NCBI GenBank assembly: GCA_943912755.1
Contig: CALTWF010000005.1
Coordinates: 1-64,000, forward strand
Direction of reading: 5' to 3'
Length of the DNA: 64,000 nucleotides
DNA from: an uncultured Pseudomonas sp.
Lineage (GTDB): Bacteria > Pseudomonadota > Gammaproteobacteria > Pseudomonadales > Pseudomonadaceae
In this document: positions 43,215 through 50,887 of the stretch, one piece after another
Layout: each line of letters starts with the position of its first letter
How positions within the stretch are numbered: position 1 is the stretch's first letter
Program-made: the position numbers and the translations under genes
Notes under the pieces: model-generated
What the model was told of the DNA's origin: nothing
The model's database searches: none
What the model saw: the letters and a program-made list of their open reading frames with translations, nothing else

Positions 43215-43237
43215 ACAGAGTCTCCTTGTCTGTATGG
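43211..43237 (-). promoter_or_regulatory. Hairpin enclosing the toxin ribosome binding site and start codon
   Basis: CCATACAGA (43211-43219) and TCTGTATGG (43229-43237) are perfect 9-base arms. On the mRNA the loop CAAGGAGAC holds the AAGGAG Shine-Dalgarno, while the ATG is inside the distal arm. This layout could limit toxin translation. Confidence 0.6.
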
Positions 43238-43322
43238 CGCAGGGTGTCGAACAGGCCGGAAGCGGCTGAGGTAGATCCTTATGGCCGAGTGATTGGCATA
43301 TGAATCAGCATGTTGCGAAGGC

Positions 43323-43349
43323 GCCGCTACCGGATTGCCCGGCAGCGGC
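43323..43349 (-). terminator. Hairpin after the MHS transporter gene
   Basis: Eleven-base stem GCCGCTACCGG / CCGGCAGCGGC (one mismatch) with a five-base loop, 12 bases past the transporter stop on the minus strand. There is no T-run. It may be a partial terminator ahead of the bacteriocin operon, whose promoter must lie in 43215-43322. Confidence 0.45.
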
Positions 43350-43360
43350 AAAGGGCTGGA

Positions 43361-44650
43361 TCAGCGCTTGGTAGCCAACAAGTACAGGCCGACCAGGAAC
43401 CCGATGGTGCAGATCCCGGCCACATACAGCGCCGGAGCCATGGGGCTGAACTTGAGCAGTGCGGTCACGGCCATCGGGGTCAGGCCGCCGAAGATGGCGT
43501 AGGCGACGTTGTAGGAGAACGACAGGCCGCTGAAGCGCACCACCGGCGGGAAGGCGCGGACCATGACGAAGGGCACTGCACCGACGATGCCTACACACAA
43601 GCCGGTCAGGGCATACATCGGGAACAGCAGGTCCTTGTGCTCGGCCAGGGTGTGATAGAAGGTCCACGAGCTGACCAGCAGCGCCAGGCTACCGGCCACG
43701 AATACCCGGCCGGCGCCGAAGCGGTCGACCAGCTTGCCGGCGCCGATGCAGCCCAGGGTCAGCAGGACGATGGCCAGGCTGTTGGCCTGCAAGGCCACGC
43801 TCGGGGTGAAGCCGTAGACGGTCTGCAACACGGTCGGGGTCATCAGGATGACCACGATGATGCCGGCGGAAAGCAGCCAGGTCAGCAGCATCGACAGGAC
43901 GATGGCACCACGATGGTCACGCAGCACCGCGCGCAGCGGCACTTCCTCGGCCAAAGCCTTGCGCTGTTGCAGCTCGGCGAACACCGGGGTCTCGTGCAGC
44001 CAGCGGCGCAGGTACACCGAGAACAGGCCGAACACGCCACCGAGCAGGAACGGGATCCGCCAGGCGTAATCGGCCACTTCCTCGGCGCTGTAGACGCTGT
44101 TGATCAGGGTCGCCACCAGCGACCCGAGCAGAATGCCCGCCGTCAGGCCGGCGGTCAGGGTGCCGCAGGCGAAGCCGGTATTGCGTGCAGGAACGTGCTC
44201 GGACACGAACACCCACGCCCCCGGCACCTCGCCGCCAATGGCCGCGCCCTGGATCACCCGCATCAGCAGGAGCAGGATCGGCGCCGCCATGCCGATCTGC
44301 GCGTAGGTGGGCAGCAGACCCATGATCAGGGTCGGCACGGCCATCATGAAGATGCTCAGGGTGAACATCTTCTTGCGCCCCAGCAGGTCGCCGAAGTGGG
44401 CCATGACGATGCCGCCCAGCGGCCGCGCCAGGTAGCCGGCGGCGAAGATGCCGAAGGTCTGCATCAGGCGCAGCCACTCGGGCATGTCCGCCGGGAAGAA
44501 CAGCTTGCCGACCACCGTGGCGAAGAACACGAAAATGATGAAGTCGTAGAACTCCAGCGCACCGCCTAGGGCGGACAGCGACAGGGTCTTGTAGTCGTTG
44601 CGGGTCAGCGGCCGGGCGGGCTGCTCGATACTGGAGGGCACGGAGGTCAT
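43361..44650 (-). CDS. MHS-family MFS transporter (metabolite:proton symporter)
   Basis: A 429-residue, 12-helix major facilitator protein. Landmarks of the metabolite:H+ symporter group are ALGGALEFYDFIIFVFFATV in helix 1, HFGDLLGRKKMFTLSI (the MFS loop 2-3 motif), RVIQGAAIGGEVPGAWVFVSEH and RRWLHETPVF. The substrate is probably a small organic acid or amino acid derivative and cannot be read from the sequence. From memory, pstS is adjacent to such a transporter gene in P. aeruginosa. Confidence 0.88.
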   Translation of the reverse strand: MTSVPSSIEQPARPLTRNDYKTLSLSALGGALEFYDFIIFVFFATVVGKLFFPADMPEWLRLMQTFGIFAAGYLARPLGGIVMAHFGDLLGRKKMFTLSIFMMAVPTLIMGLLPTYAQIGMAAPILLLLMRVIQGAAIGGEVPGAWVFVSEHVPARNTGFACGTLTAGLTAGILLGSLVATLINSVYSAEEVADYAWRIPFLLGGVFGLFSVYLRRWLHETPVFAELQQRKALAEEVPLRAVLRDHRGAIVLSMLLTWLLSAGIIVVILMTPTVLQTVYGFTPSVALQANSLAIVLLTLGCIGAGKLVDRFGAGRVFVAGSLALLVSSWTFYHTLAEHKDLLFPMYALTGLCVGIVGAVPFVMVRAFPPVVRFSGLSFSYNVAYAIFGGLTPMAVTALLKFSPMAPALYVAGICTIGFLVGLYLLATKR

Positions 44651-44997
44651 TGAAGTTCTCTTATTGGCCAGGCCGCCATATTGTCATGGGCCTGAAATGA
44701 ACTCCGAACGATAACAAATTGTCCGAAAGCGACACAGATCTACATATTCCGCGCAGATAATCATGACTGCATGGTCGTCGCTGTCGGCGAGGCTCTATAT
44801 ACTGGCCCCTCGTCGAAACCGGTTGCGTCCAAGGTGGGATATTGTGCGAAAACGCTGCCAAGTAAACTTGGCCGGTTTCGCAGAGTTTCCCTCCGCCGCC
44901 CTTCGAAGCGAAATCAGTGTTGTGAGTGAGCTGGATCGTTTTTTGCGGCGTTATTGCGTCAACCAACGAAGCGTTACGGGTCAGAGGCACCCCCGGC
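44651..44997 (+). promoter_or_regulatory. 347-base divergent gap with structured leader of the thioesterase gene
   Basis: This gap has no convincing gene. It has an extended -10-like CTATATACT near 44795-44803. A two-tier hairpin at 44845-44882 has an outer stem TGCGAAA / TTTCGCA and an inner stem GCCAAGT / ACTTGGC with a two-base loop. If transcription starts near 44810, the thioesterase mRNA would have a leader of about 190 bases. Left of it, toward the MHS transporter, only AT-rich promoter-like DNA is seen. Confidence 0.4.
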
Positions 44998-45399
44998 ATG
45001 ATTGAACTCGAACAAGAAGATCCGATTCCACAAGGCGACCTGGCCTTGCAGATCACCGCGCTCCCCCGCGAAACCAACGGTTTCGGCGACATCTTCGGCG
45101 GCTGGCTGGTCGCCCAGATGGACCTCGCCGGTACCGCCATGGCCAGCCGCGTCGCCGGCGGCCGCGTCGCTACCGTTGCCATCGACCGCATGGCCTTCCT
45201 CGTCCCGGTCGCAGTCGGCGCGCAACTGTCCTTCTATACCCAGACCCTGGAGATCGGCCGCAGCTCGATCCAGATGATGGTCGAAGTGTGGAGCGACGAT
45301 CCGCTGTCCAGCGAATGGCGCAAGGTCACCGAGGCGGTGTTCGTCTTCGTCGCCATCGACGGCAGTGGCCGCACCCGCTCCGTCCCGCCTCGTCGCTGA
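44998..45399 (+). CDS. Hot-dog-fold acyl-CoA thioesterase (YciA-like)
   Basis: A 133-residue acyl-CoA hydrolase. The catalytic-site region is ETNGFGDIFGGWLVAQMDLAG, with the conserved Asp and Gly-Gly-Trp, followed by VATVAIDRMAFLVPVAVG. The C-terminal beta strands (VFVFVAIDGSGRTRSV) are typical of the YciA/BACH group. The ATG at 44998 fits the family start; an upstream in-frame start at 44926 lacks similarity. A long structured leader precedes it. Confidence 0.9.
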   Translation: MIELEQEDPIPQGDLALQITALPRETNGFGDIFGGWLVAQMDLAGTAMASRVAGGRVATVAIDRMAFLVPVAVGAQLSFYTQTLEIGRSSIQMMVEVWSDDPLSSEWRKVTEAVFVFVAIDGSGRTRSVPPRR

Positions 45400-45471
45400 T
45401 CCGGCCACGCGCTAAACTCGCCAGCCGATGGAAGGTCGAAGACCTTACGGCACACCCAACGAGATCAGCGC

Positions 45472-46368
45472 ATGTCCACACCCAAGGTCGAATCGGAACA
45501 ACACGGCGAACTCAACTGCTGGCGCATCACCAGCGACAGCGCCGAGCTGCTGGTGGCCCAGCAGGGTGCCCAGGTGCTGAGTTACCAGCGACTGGGCGAA
45601 CCACCCCTCCTCTGGTTGAGCGACCAGGCCCTGTTCAATCGCGGCAAGTCGGTGCGCGCAGGCGTGCCGGTGTGCTGGCCGTGGTTCGGCAATCTGCAGC
45701 GCAACCCGCAACCCGTCCAGCAGCAGTTCCAGGGCAGCGAAGCCCCGGCCCACGGGCTGGTGCGCGGGCGTGACTGGCAATTGCTCGGCATCGACAGCAG
45801 CGGCGACGAAGTAGGCCTGTCGTTCGGCCTGACGGCAACCCAGGGTGAACTGCCTGGCTGGCCTCATCAGGTCGAACTGACCCTCGAAATCCGCATGGGC
45901 GAGCATCTGCGCCTCAACCTCACCAGCCGTAACCTGGGCGACGAGAAAGTCGTCCTGAGCCAGGCGCTGCACAGCTATTTCGCGGTGAGCGATGTGCGCT
46001 CGGTGCGGGTGGAAGGGGTCAAGGGCCGGAGCTACATCGAGACCCTGGCCGACTGGGAACAGCGTACCCAACAGGCCGACCTGGACTTCAGCGGCGAAAC
46101 CGACCGGATCTACCTGGATGTGCCGGCCGAGCTGAGCATCGTCGACCCGGCCTGGGAGCGGCGTATTCGCATCAGCAGCAGCGGCTCACGCTCGGCGGTG
46201 ATCTGGAACCCCTGGACCGAGCGCGCTGCGCAATTGCCGGACATGGCCGATGACGGCTGGCAGCGCATGCTGTGCATCGAGACGGCGAATGTGTGGGATG
46301 ACATCGTCGAGCTGGCGCCGGGGGCCAGTCATACCCTGGGCCTGACCCTCTCAAGCGAAAACCTCTGA
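45472..46368 (+). CDS. D-hexose-6-phosphate mutarotase (YeaD-like)
   Basis: A 298-residue aldose-1-epimerase-fold protein. It contains RAGVPVCWPWFGN, PAHGLVRGRDWQLL (active-site His), ALHSYFAVSDVRSVRVEG and VWNPW-type region IWNPWTERAAQLPDM, which mark the glucose-6-phosphate 1-epimerase subgroup. It interconverts the anomers of hexose 6-phosphates. Apparently monocistronic. Confidence 0.88.
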   Translation: MSTPKVESEQHGELNCWRITSDSAELLVAQQGAQVLSYQRLGEPPLLWLSDQALFNRGKSVRAGVPVCWPWFGNLQRNPQPVQQQFQGSEAPAHGLVRGRDWQLLGIDSSGDEVGLSFGLTATQGELPGWPHQVELTLEIRMGEHLRLNLTSRNLGDEKVVLSQALHSYFAVSDVRSVRVEGVKGRSYIETLADWEQRTQQADLDFSGETDRIYLDVPAELSIVDPAWERRIRISSSGSRSAVIWNPWTERAAQLPDMADDGWQRMLCIETANVWDDIVELAPGASHTLGLTLSSENL

Positions 46369-46403
46369 ACCCGCTCCCACAGGGGTCGCGTCGTGCTTGA
46401 GAA

Positions 46404-46937
46404 CTACAGGTCCGCGTCCTCCACCACCCGTACCTTCGCCGCGTCCATCGCATACGCGGCGTCAGCCAGGTCATTGCTGACCTTCTCGATCTTCAAAGGC
46501 CCGCTGACCCACAGCGGTGTATAGATGTCCGCCAGCTTCACGCCCTTGGGATAGCGCACCAGCACCAGCTGGTTCGGCGGCGGCGGCGGTACGTGGATGC
46601 AGGCACCCGGATAAGGCACGAGGAAGAACAGCGTGCTGTTGCCCTTGGCATCGGACTCCAGCGGGACCGGGTAGCCCCCCAGGCGGATGGACTTGCCGTT
46701 CATCGCCGCCACGGTCTTGGTCGAGTACATCACCGCCGGCAGGCCCTTGCTCTGCTTCAGGCCGCCCTTGGCAGTGAAGGTGCCCTGGGCTTCCGGGGAG
46801 TCGTGATCGATCTCGGGCATCGCTTCCAGGGCTTTCTGGTCCGATTTGGGCATCAGTTCCAGCCAGTCGGTTTCAGGCAGTTCGGCCCGGGCAAGCGTGC
46901 TGCATAGCAGTAGGGAAAAGAGGAAAAGCGCGCGCAT
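46404..46937 (-). CDS. Exported DUF3299-type protein
   Basis: A 177-residue protein with a signal peptide (MRALFLFSLLLCSTLARA) and the DUF3299 pattern: IRLGGYPVPLESDAKGNSTL, FLVPYPGACIHVPPPPPNQL and YTPLWVSGPL. The GACIHVPPPP motif is the family hallmark. Function is unknown; members are often found with ABC transporters of the MacB class, which are absent here. The ATG at 46937 gives a clean signal peptide; a TTG lies five codons upstream. Confidence 0.82.
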   Translation of the reverse strand: MRALFLFSLLLCSTLARAELPETDWLELMPKSDQKALEAMPEIDHDSPEAQGTFTAKGGLKQSKGLPAVMYSTKTVAAMNGKSIRLGGYPVPLESDAKGNSTLFFLVPYPGACIHVPPPPPNQLVLVRYPKGVKLADIYTPLWVSGPLKIEKVSNDLADAAYAMDAAKVRVVEDADL

Positions 46938-46987
46938 GAAAAAGCTCGGCAACCGTAGGAAAAGTTGCCGAGCATTCTATCGCGCAA

Positions 46988-47233
46988 TCAGCTTTTTTTG
47001 ACCAAGCCGTAGATCACCAACAGGATGACCGCGCCCACCACCGCGCCGATGAATCCGGCTGCCTGACCGGCCTGGTAGATGCCCAGGGCCTGGCCACCGT
47101 AGGTCGCCGCGAGCGAACCGCCGATGCCCAGCAGAATGGTCATGATCCAGCCCATGCTGTCGTCGCCAGGCTTGAGAAAGCGTGCGACGAGTCCGACGAT
47201 CAGGCCGATGAAGATGGTTCCGATGATTCCCAT
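46988..47233 (-). CDS. GlsB/YeaQ/YmgE-family small membrane protein
   Basis: An 81-residue, three-helix Gly-rich membrane protein: MGIIGTIFIGLIVGLVARFL, then a MGWIMTILLGIGGSLAATY segment and an AGFIGAVVGAVILLVIYG segment. This transglycosylase-associated family is stress-related but of undefined function. GAGGG upstream supports the ATG at 47233. Confidence 0.88.
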   Translation of the reverse strand: MGIIGTIFIGLIVGLVARFLKPGDDSMGWIMTILLGIGGSLAATYGGQALGIYQAGQAAGFIGAVVGAVILLVIYGLVKKS

Positions 47234-47318
47234 GGCAATCCCTCTGAGTGAGTGCAGCACCGAAAGCCTAGCCAGCGCTTCGGTGTCCTGCCATCAGAGG
47301 GTTGCCCGGGAGAGAGGT

Positions 47319-48401
47319 TCAACCCGCAATCAGGGCCTCGACCTGCTGGATCTTCTGCTCCAGGGTGGCCGAGTCGGCGCAGCGCAGGGTGGCGTGACCG
47401 ACCTTGCGGCCGACCTTGAAGGCCTTGCCATAGTGGTGCAGGTGGCAGTCGTCGATGGCGACGACCTTTTCCACCGCCGGCACTTCGCCGATGAAGTTGA
47501 GCATGGCGCTTTCGCCGACCTTGGCGGTCGAGCCCAGCGGCAGGCCGGCAACAGCGCGCAGGTGGTTCTCGAACTGGCTGCACTCGGCGCCTTCGATGGT
47601 CCAGTGCCCGGAGTTGTGTACCCGCGGGGCAATTTCGTTGGCTTTCAGGCCGCCATCGACTTCGAAGAACTCGAACGCCAGCACACCGACGTAGTCCAGC
47701 TTCTCCAGCACGCGACCGGCGTAGTCCTCGGCCAGGGCCTGCAGCGGGTGATCGCTGCTGGCCACCGAGAGACGCAGGATGCCGCTCTCGTGGGTGTTGT
47801 GCACCAGCGGGTAGAAGCGGGTTTCGCCATCACGGGCGCGCACGGCGACCAGCGAGACTTCGCCGGTGAACGGCACGAAGCCTTCCAGCAGGCACGGCAC
47901 GCTGCCCAGCTCGGCGAAGGTATCGACCACGTCGGCGGCGCTGCGCAGGACCTTCTGGCCCTTGCCGTCATAACCCAGGGTGCGGGTTTTCAGCACGGCA
48001 GGCAGGCCGATGCTGGCCACGGCGGCGTCGAGGTCGGCCTGCGACTGGATATCGGCAAAGGCCGGGGTAGGGATGCCCAGGTCCTTGAACATGCTCTTTT
48101 CGAACCAGCGGTCGCGGGCGATGCGCAGCGCTTCGGCGCTCGGGTAGACCGGGACGAACTGCGACAGGAAGGCGACGGTTTCCGCCGGCACGCTTTCGAA
48201 CTCGAAGGTCACCAGGTCGACTTCGTCGGCCAGTTGGCGCAGGTGGTCCTGGTCACCGTAGTCGGCCCGCAGGTGCTCGCCCAGCGGCGCCGCGCAAGCG
48301 TCTGGCGCAGGGTCGAGGAAGGCGAAGTTCATGCCCAGCGGAGTGCCCGCCAGGGCCAGCATGCGGCCGAGCTGGCCGCCACCGATTACACCGATCTTCA
48401 T
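47319..48401 (-). CDS. purK: N5-carboxyaminoimidazole ribonucleotide synthase
   Basis: A 360-residue ATP-grasp enzyme that carboxylates aminoimidazole ribonucleotide in purine synthesis. It begins MKIGVIGGGQLGRMLALAG and contains FEFESVPAE, KTRTLGYDGKGQKVL (ATP-binding), FEFFEVDGGLKANEIAPRVHNSGHWT and the C-terminal domain. Its ATG lies 10 bases after purE; both enzymes work consecutively. Confidence 0.96.
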   Translation of the reverse strand: MKIGVIGGGQLGRMLALAGTPLGMNFAFLDPAPDACAAPLGEHLRADYGDQDHLRQLADEVDLVTFEFESVPAETVAFLSQFVPVYPSAEALRIARDRWFEKSMFKDLGIPTPAFADIQSQADLDAAVASIGLPAVLKTRTLGYDGKGQKVLRSAADVVDTFAELGSVPCLLEGFVPFTGEVSLVAVRARDGETRFYPLVHNTHESGILRLSVASSDHPLQALAEDYAGRVLEKLDYVGVLAFEFFEVDGGLKANEIAPRVHNSGHWTIEGAECSQFENHLRAVAGLPLGSTAKVGESAMLNFIGEVPAVEKVVAIDDCHLHHYGKAFKVGRKVGHATLRCADSATLEQKIQQVEALIAG

Positions 48402-48411
48402 GGCAGCGACC

Positions 48412-48903
48412 TCAGGCCTGGCGCGGGTCTGGATTGTCCAGAACGCTGTCTGTCTGCTCTGCGCGGAACTGCTTCAGCACAGTGTGGAACTGCGGGTGCT
48501 TGGCACCGAGGATGCTCGCCGACAGCAGCGCGGCGTTGATCGCGCCAGCCTTGCCGATCGCCAGGGTCGCCACCGGAATGCCGGCGGGCATCTGCACGAT
48601 GGACAGCAGCGAATCGACACCGGACAGCATCGACGACTGCACCGGCACGCCCAGCACCGGCAGGTGGGTCTTGGCGGCGCACATGCCCGGCAGGTGGGCG
48701 GCGCCACCGGCTCCGGCGATGATCACCTCGATACCGCGGCCTTCCGCCTCTTCGGCGTACTGGAACAGCAAGTCCGGTGTGCGGTGGGCGGAAACCACCT
48801 TCACTTCGTAGGGAATGCCGAGTTTTTCCAGCATATCGGCGGTGTGGCTAAGGGTGGACCAATCGGACTTGGAGCCCATGATCACGCCAACCAGTGCACT
48901 CAT
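48412..48903 (-). CDS. purE: N5-carboxyaminoimidazole ribonucleotide mutase
   Basis: A 163-residue class I PurE with the signature VGVIMGSKSDW near the N-terminus, VVSAHRTPDLLFQYAEEAE and GAGGAAHLPGM. It converts N5-CAIR to CAIR. The reading frame continues upstream to 49290, but the ATG at 48903 is the conserved start and a perfect hairpin lies in the leader. Operon purE-purK. Confidence 0.96.
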   Translation of the reverse strand: MSALVGVIMGSKSDWSTLSHTADMLEKLGIPYEVKVVSAHRTPDLLFQYAEEAEGRGIEVIIAGAGGAAHLPGMCAAKTHLPVLGVPVQSSMLSGVDSLLSIVQMPAGIPVATLAIGKAGAINAALLSASILGAKHPQFHTVLKQFRAEQTDSVLDNPDPRQA

Positions 48904-48946
48904 CGTCGAGCCTCTCCTGCAAGCGTCTTGTGACGCGCCAAAAGCA

Positions 48947-48977
48947 ACGAGCCACGCTGGGGACCAGCGTGGCTCGT
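48947..48977 (-). promoter_or_regulatory. Perfect 14-base stem-loop in the purE leader (attenuator candidate)
   Basis: ACGAGCCACGCTGG and CCAGCGTGGCTCGT pair perfectly around a GGA loop. On the minus (purE) strand the stem is followed by TGCTTTTGG, a broken T-tract, 44 bases before the purE ATG. It resembles a terminator located upstream of the gene rather than after it. Confidence 0.6.
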
Positions 48978-49162
48978 CATACGGATTCTGAATCGACCGG
49001 GTCGGCCGAAGGCGCGGGATTATAGCGCAGTCCTGGCAAAGGCGCCCAGCCCCGTTGGTAAGGTCGGACCATGGCCCACTGAGAGGCTTCCAGATGCTCT
49101 GGCGCGTGCCCGGCGGACTACTGTCGAGGCGCAATCCGCAGCCGAACGTCAAGGATGACCCT

Positions 49163-49795
49163 ATGCGCAAACGACTCCGCACCACCCTGCCCCTGGCCAT
49201 TGCCGCGCTGTACCACGCCGCCTTCGTCAATGCCGCCAGCGGCCTGACCGTTTGGGTATTTCCCCACGACGAGCTGGCCGACATTTCCAACGAGCAACTG
49301 CAACTGGACTATTTCGATTTCTGGCTGATCGAAATGCGCGAGATCACCGACCTGCCCGTGCACATCCGCTTCCAGCGCAACATCCCCGGGCTGACCGACC
49401 TGGATTACCGCCGCGACGATCCCTCCAAGAGTCTCGCCGCCTGGTCCGATGCCACCTGGACCTGGCGCCGGCAACAGAACGCCCCCGGCGGCATCATCGA
49501 CAACAAGTACCTGCTGCTGACCCGCGAGCAACTGGACAGCACCGGCGAAACCCTGGGCCTGGCCCACCAGACCGGCCATGCGGCGATCGCCTCGATCCGG
49601 TCCTACGCCACACCCGGTCACGAACTGGGCCATACCCTCAGCGCCACCCACGAGGCGGCCCAGGTGAACTTCAATGGCTGGTTCTGCGAAACCTACATGT
49701 TTCCGACCCGCCTTAACGTGCGCTCGAACTGCTACCGCTATTCCGAGGAAAACCGCGCCAACATTGCCCGCTACCTCAAGCGCTCGGGGAACTGA
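49163..49795 (+). CDS. Secreted metzincin-like metallopeptidase
   Basis: A 210-residue exported protein. A signal peptide (LPLAIAALYHAAFVNA) precedes the mature part. The zinc motif HELGHTLSATHE (about residues 153-164) has the HExxHxxxxxH spacing of metzincins, with Ser replacing the usual Gly, followed by a Met in ETYMFPTRL that could be the Met-turn. The substrate is unknown. The ATG at 49163 follows AAGGA. The last 20 bases overlap the end of the convergent LysR gene. Confidence 0.75.
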   Translation: MRKRLRTTLPLAIAALYHAAFVNAASGLTVWVFPHDELADISNEQLQLDYFDFWLIEMREITDLPVHIRFQRNIPGLTDLDYRRDDPSKSLAAWSDATWTWRRQQNAPGGIIDNKYLLLTREQLDSTGETLGLAHQTGHAAIASIRSYATPGHELGHTLSATHEAAQVNFNGWFCETYMFPTRLNVRSNCYRYSEENRANIARYLKRSGN

Positions 49796-50705
49796 CTGGT
49801 GCCTGCTCCTGCATGCCCGACTCCAGCTTGCGCCACAGCAGGCGCACATTGGCCTTGCGCACCAAGGCACACCGATAGAGGCGGATCTCCAGTGGCACAT
49901 GCCACTGGGGACCGCCGCAGATCACCAGCTCGCCCCGCTCCAGCTCGGCCCGCGCCGACAACCGCGGCACCCAGGCGATCCCCAGGCCTTCCAGGGCCAT
50001 GCTCTTCAGGCTGTCGGCCATGGCGGTCTCGTAGACCGTGGTAAAGCGCAGGTTGCGCTGGCGCAGCAGCAGGTTCACCGAACGCCCGAGGAACGCGCCG
50101 GCACTGTAGGCCAACAGCGGCACGCTGCCGTCGTTCTCCAGGTCGAACAGCGGCTTGCCGTCCGGGCCGGCGGCACATACCGGCAACATCTCGGTATGGC
50201 CCATATGCAGGGACGGGAAGATCTCCGCATCCATCTGCAACGCCGCATCCGGATCGTAGAACGCCAGCATCAGGTCGCAGCCCCCTTCGCGCAGGGCATG
50301 CACGGCATCGCCGACGTTGGTCGCCACCAGCCGCGTGGCGATATTCAGGCCGTCGTTACGCAACTGGGCGATCCAGCGCGGGAAGAAGCCCAAGGCCAGG
50401 GAGTGGGCTGCGGCGACCTGGATGACTTCACCCTGACCGCCCTCAAGATGATGCAAGTGGCGGAGAACTTCGCTCAATTGGTCGACAACGGTGCGGGCGG
50501 TCACCAGGAAGAGCTGGCCGGCGGCGGTCAGTTCGATGGGCGTTCGCGAGCGGTTGACCAGCGTCAGCCCGAGCGCTGCTTCGAGGCTGCGGATCCGCCG
50601 GCTGAAAGCCGGCTGGGTGACGAAACGACGCTCGGCGGCCTGGGAAAAGCTGCGGGTGGCGGCCAGCGCACTGAAGTCTTCCAGCCATTTGCTTTCAAGG
50701 TTCAT
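49776..50705 (-). CDS. LysR-family regulator, HypT-like
   Basis: A 309-residue LTTR. The N-terminus MNLESKWLEDFSALAATRSF, then FVTQPAFSRRIRSLE and VAAAHSLALGFFPRW, resembles the hypochlorite-responsive HypT/YjiE group. The frame is open upstream to 50849, but the ATG at 50705 is the natural start. It is transcribed away from aspA, so it may control aspA or itself. The effector is unknown. Confidence 0.85.
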   Translation of the reverse strand: MNLESKWLEDFSALAATRSFSQAAERRFVTQPAFSRRIRSLEAALGLTLVNRSRTPIELTAAGQLFLVTARTVVDQLSEVLRHLHHLEGGQGEVIQVAAAHSLALGFFPRWIAQLRNDGLNIATRLVATNVGDAVHALREGGCDLMLAFYDPDAALQMDAEIFPSLHMGHTEMLPVCAAGPDGKPLFDLENDGSVPLLAYSAGAFLGRSVNLLLRQRNLRFTTVYETAMADSLKSMALEGLGIAWVPRLSARAELERGELVICGGPQWHVPLEIRLYRCALVRKANVRLLWRKLESGMQEQAPVSSPSA

Positions 50706-50887
50706 GGAAATCTCTCCGAAAGCATGCACCAAAATGGAACACGCTCGATGTCTGCAAAACGTCACATGGGGCGTTATACCGTTTGTGCATAGGTTAGCGT
50801 GCAACAGCATTGGCCGCCAAAGGGCTTGCGCCCCTAGGATTGGCGCCATTCCGGCATGTGCCGGGTTAATTCGAGATGATACTCATC

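Noticed and set aside
43215..43360. LexA (SOS) box upstream of the bacteriocin toxin
   Set aside because: No CTGT-N8-ACAG site was found. The palindrome CCATACAGA...TCTGTATGG has the wrong arrangement for LexA.
46370..46395. Further REP copy after the mutarotase gene
   Set aside because: Only GCTCCCACAGGGGTCGCG is recognisable; the palindromic core is missing, so it is at most a remnant.
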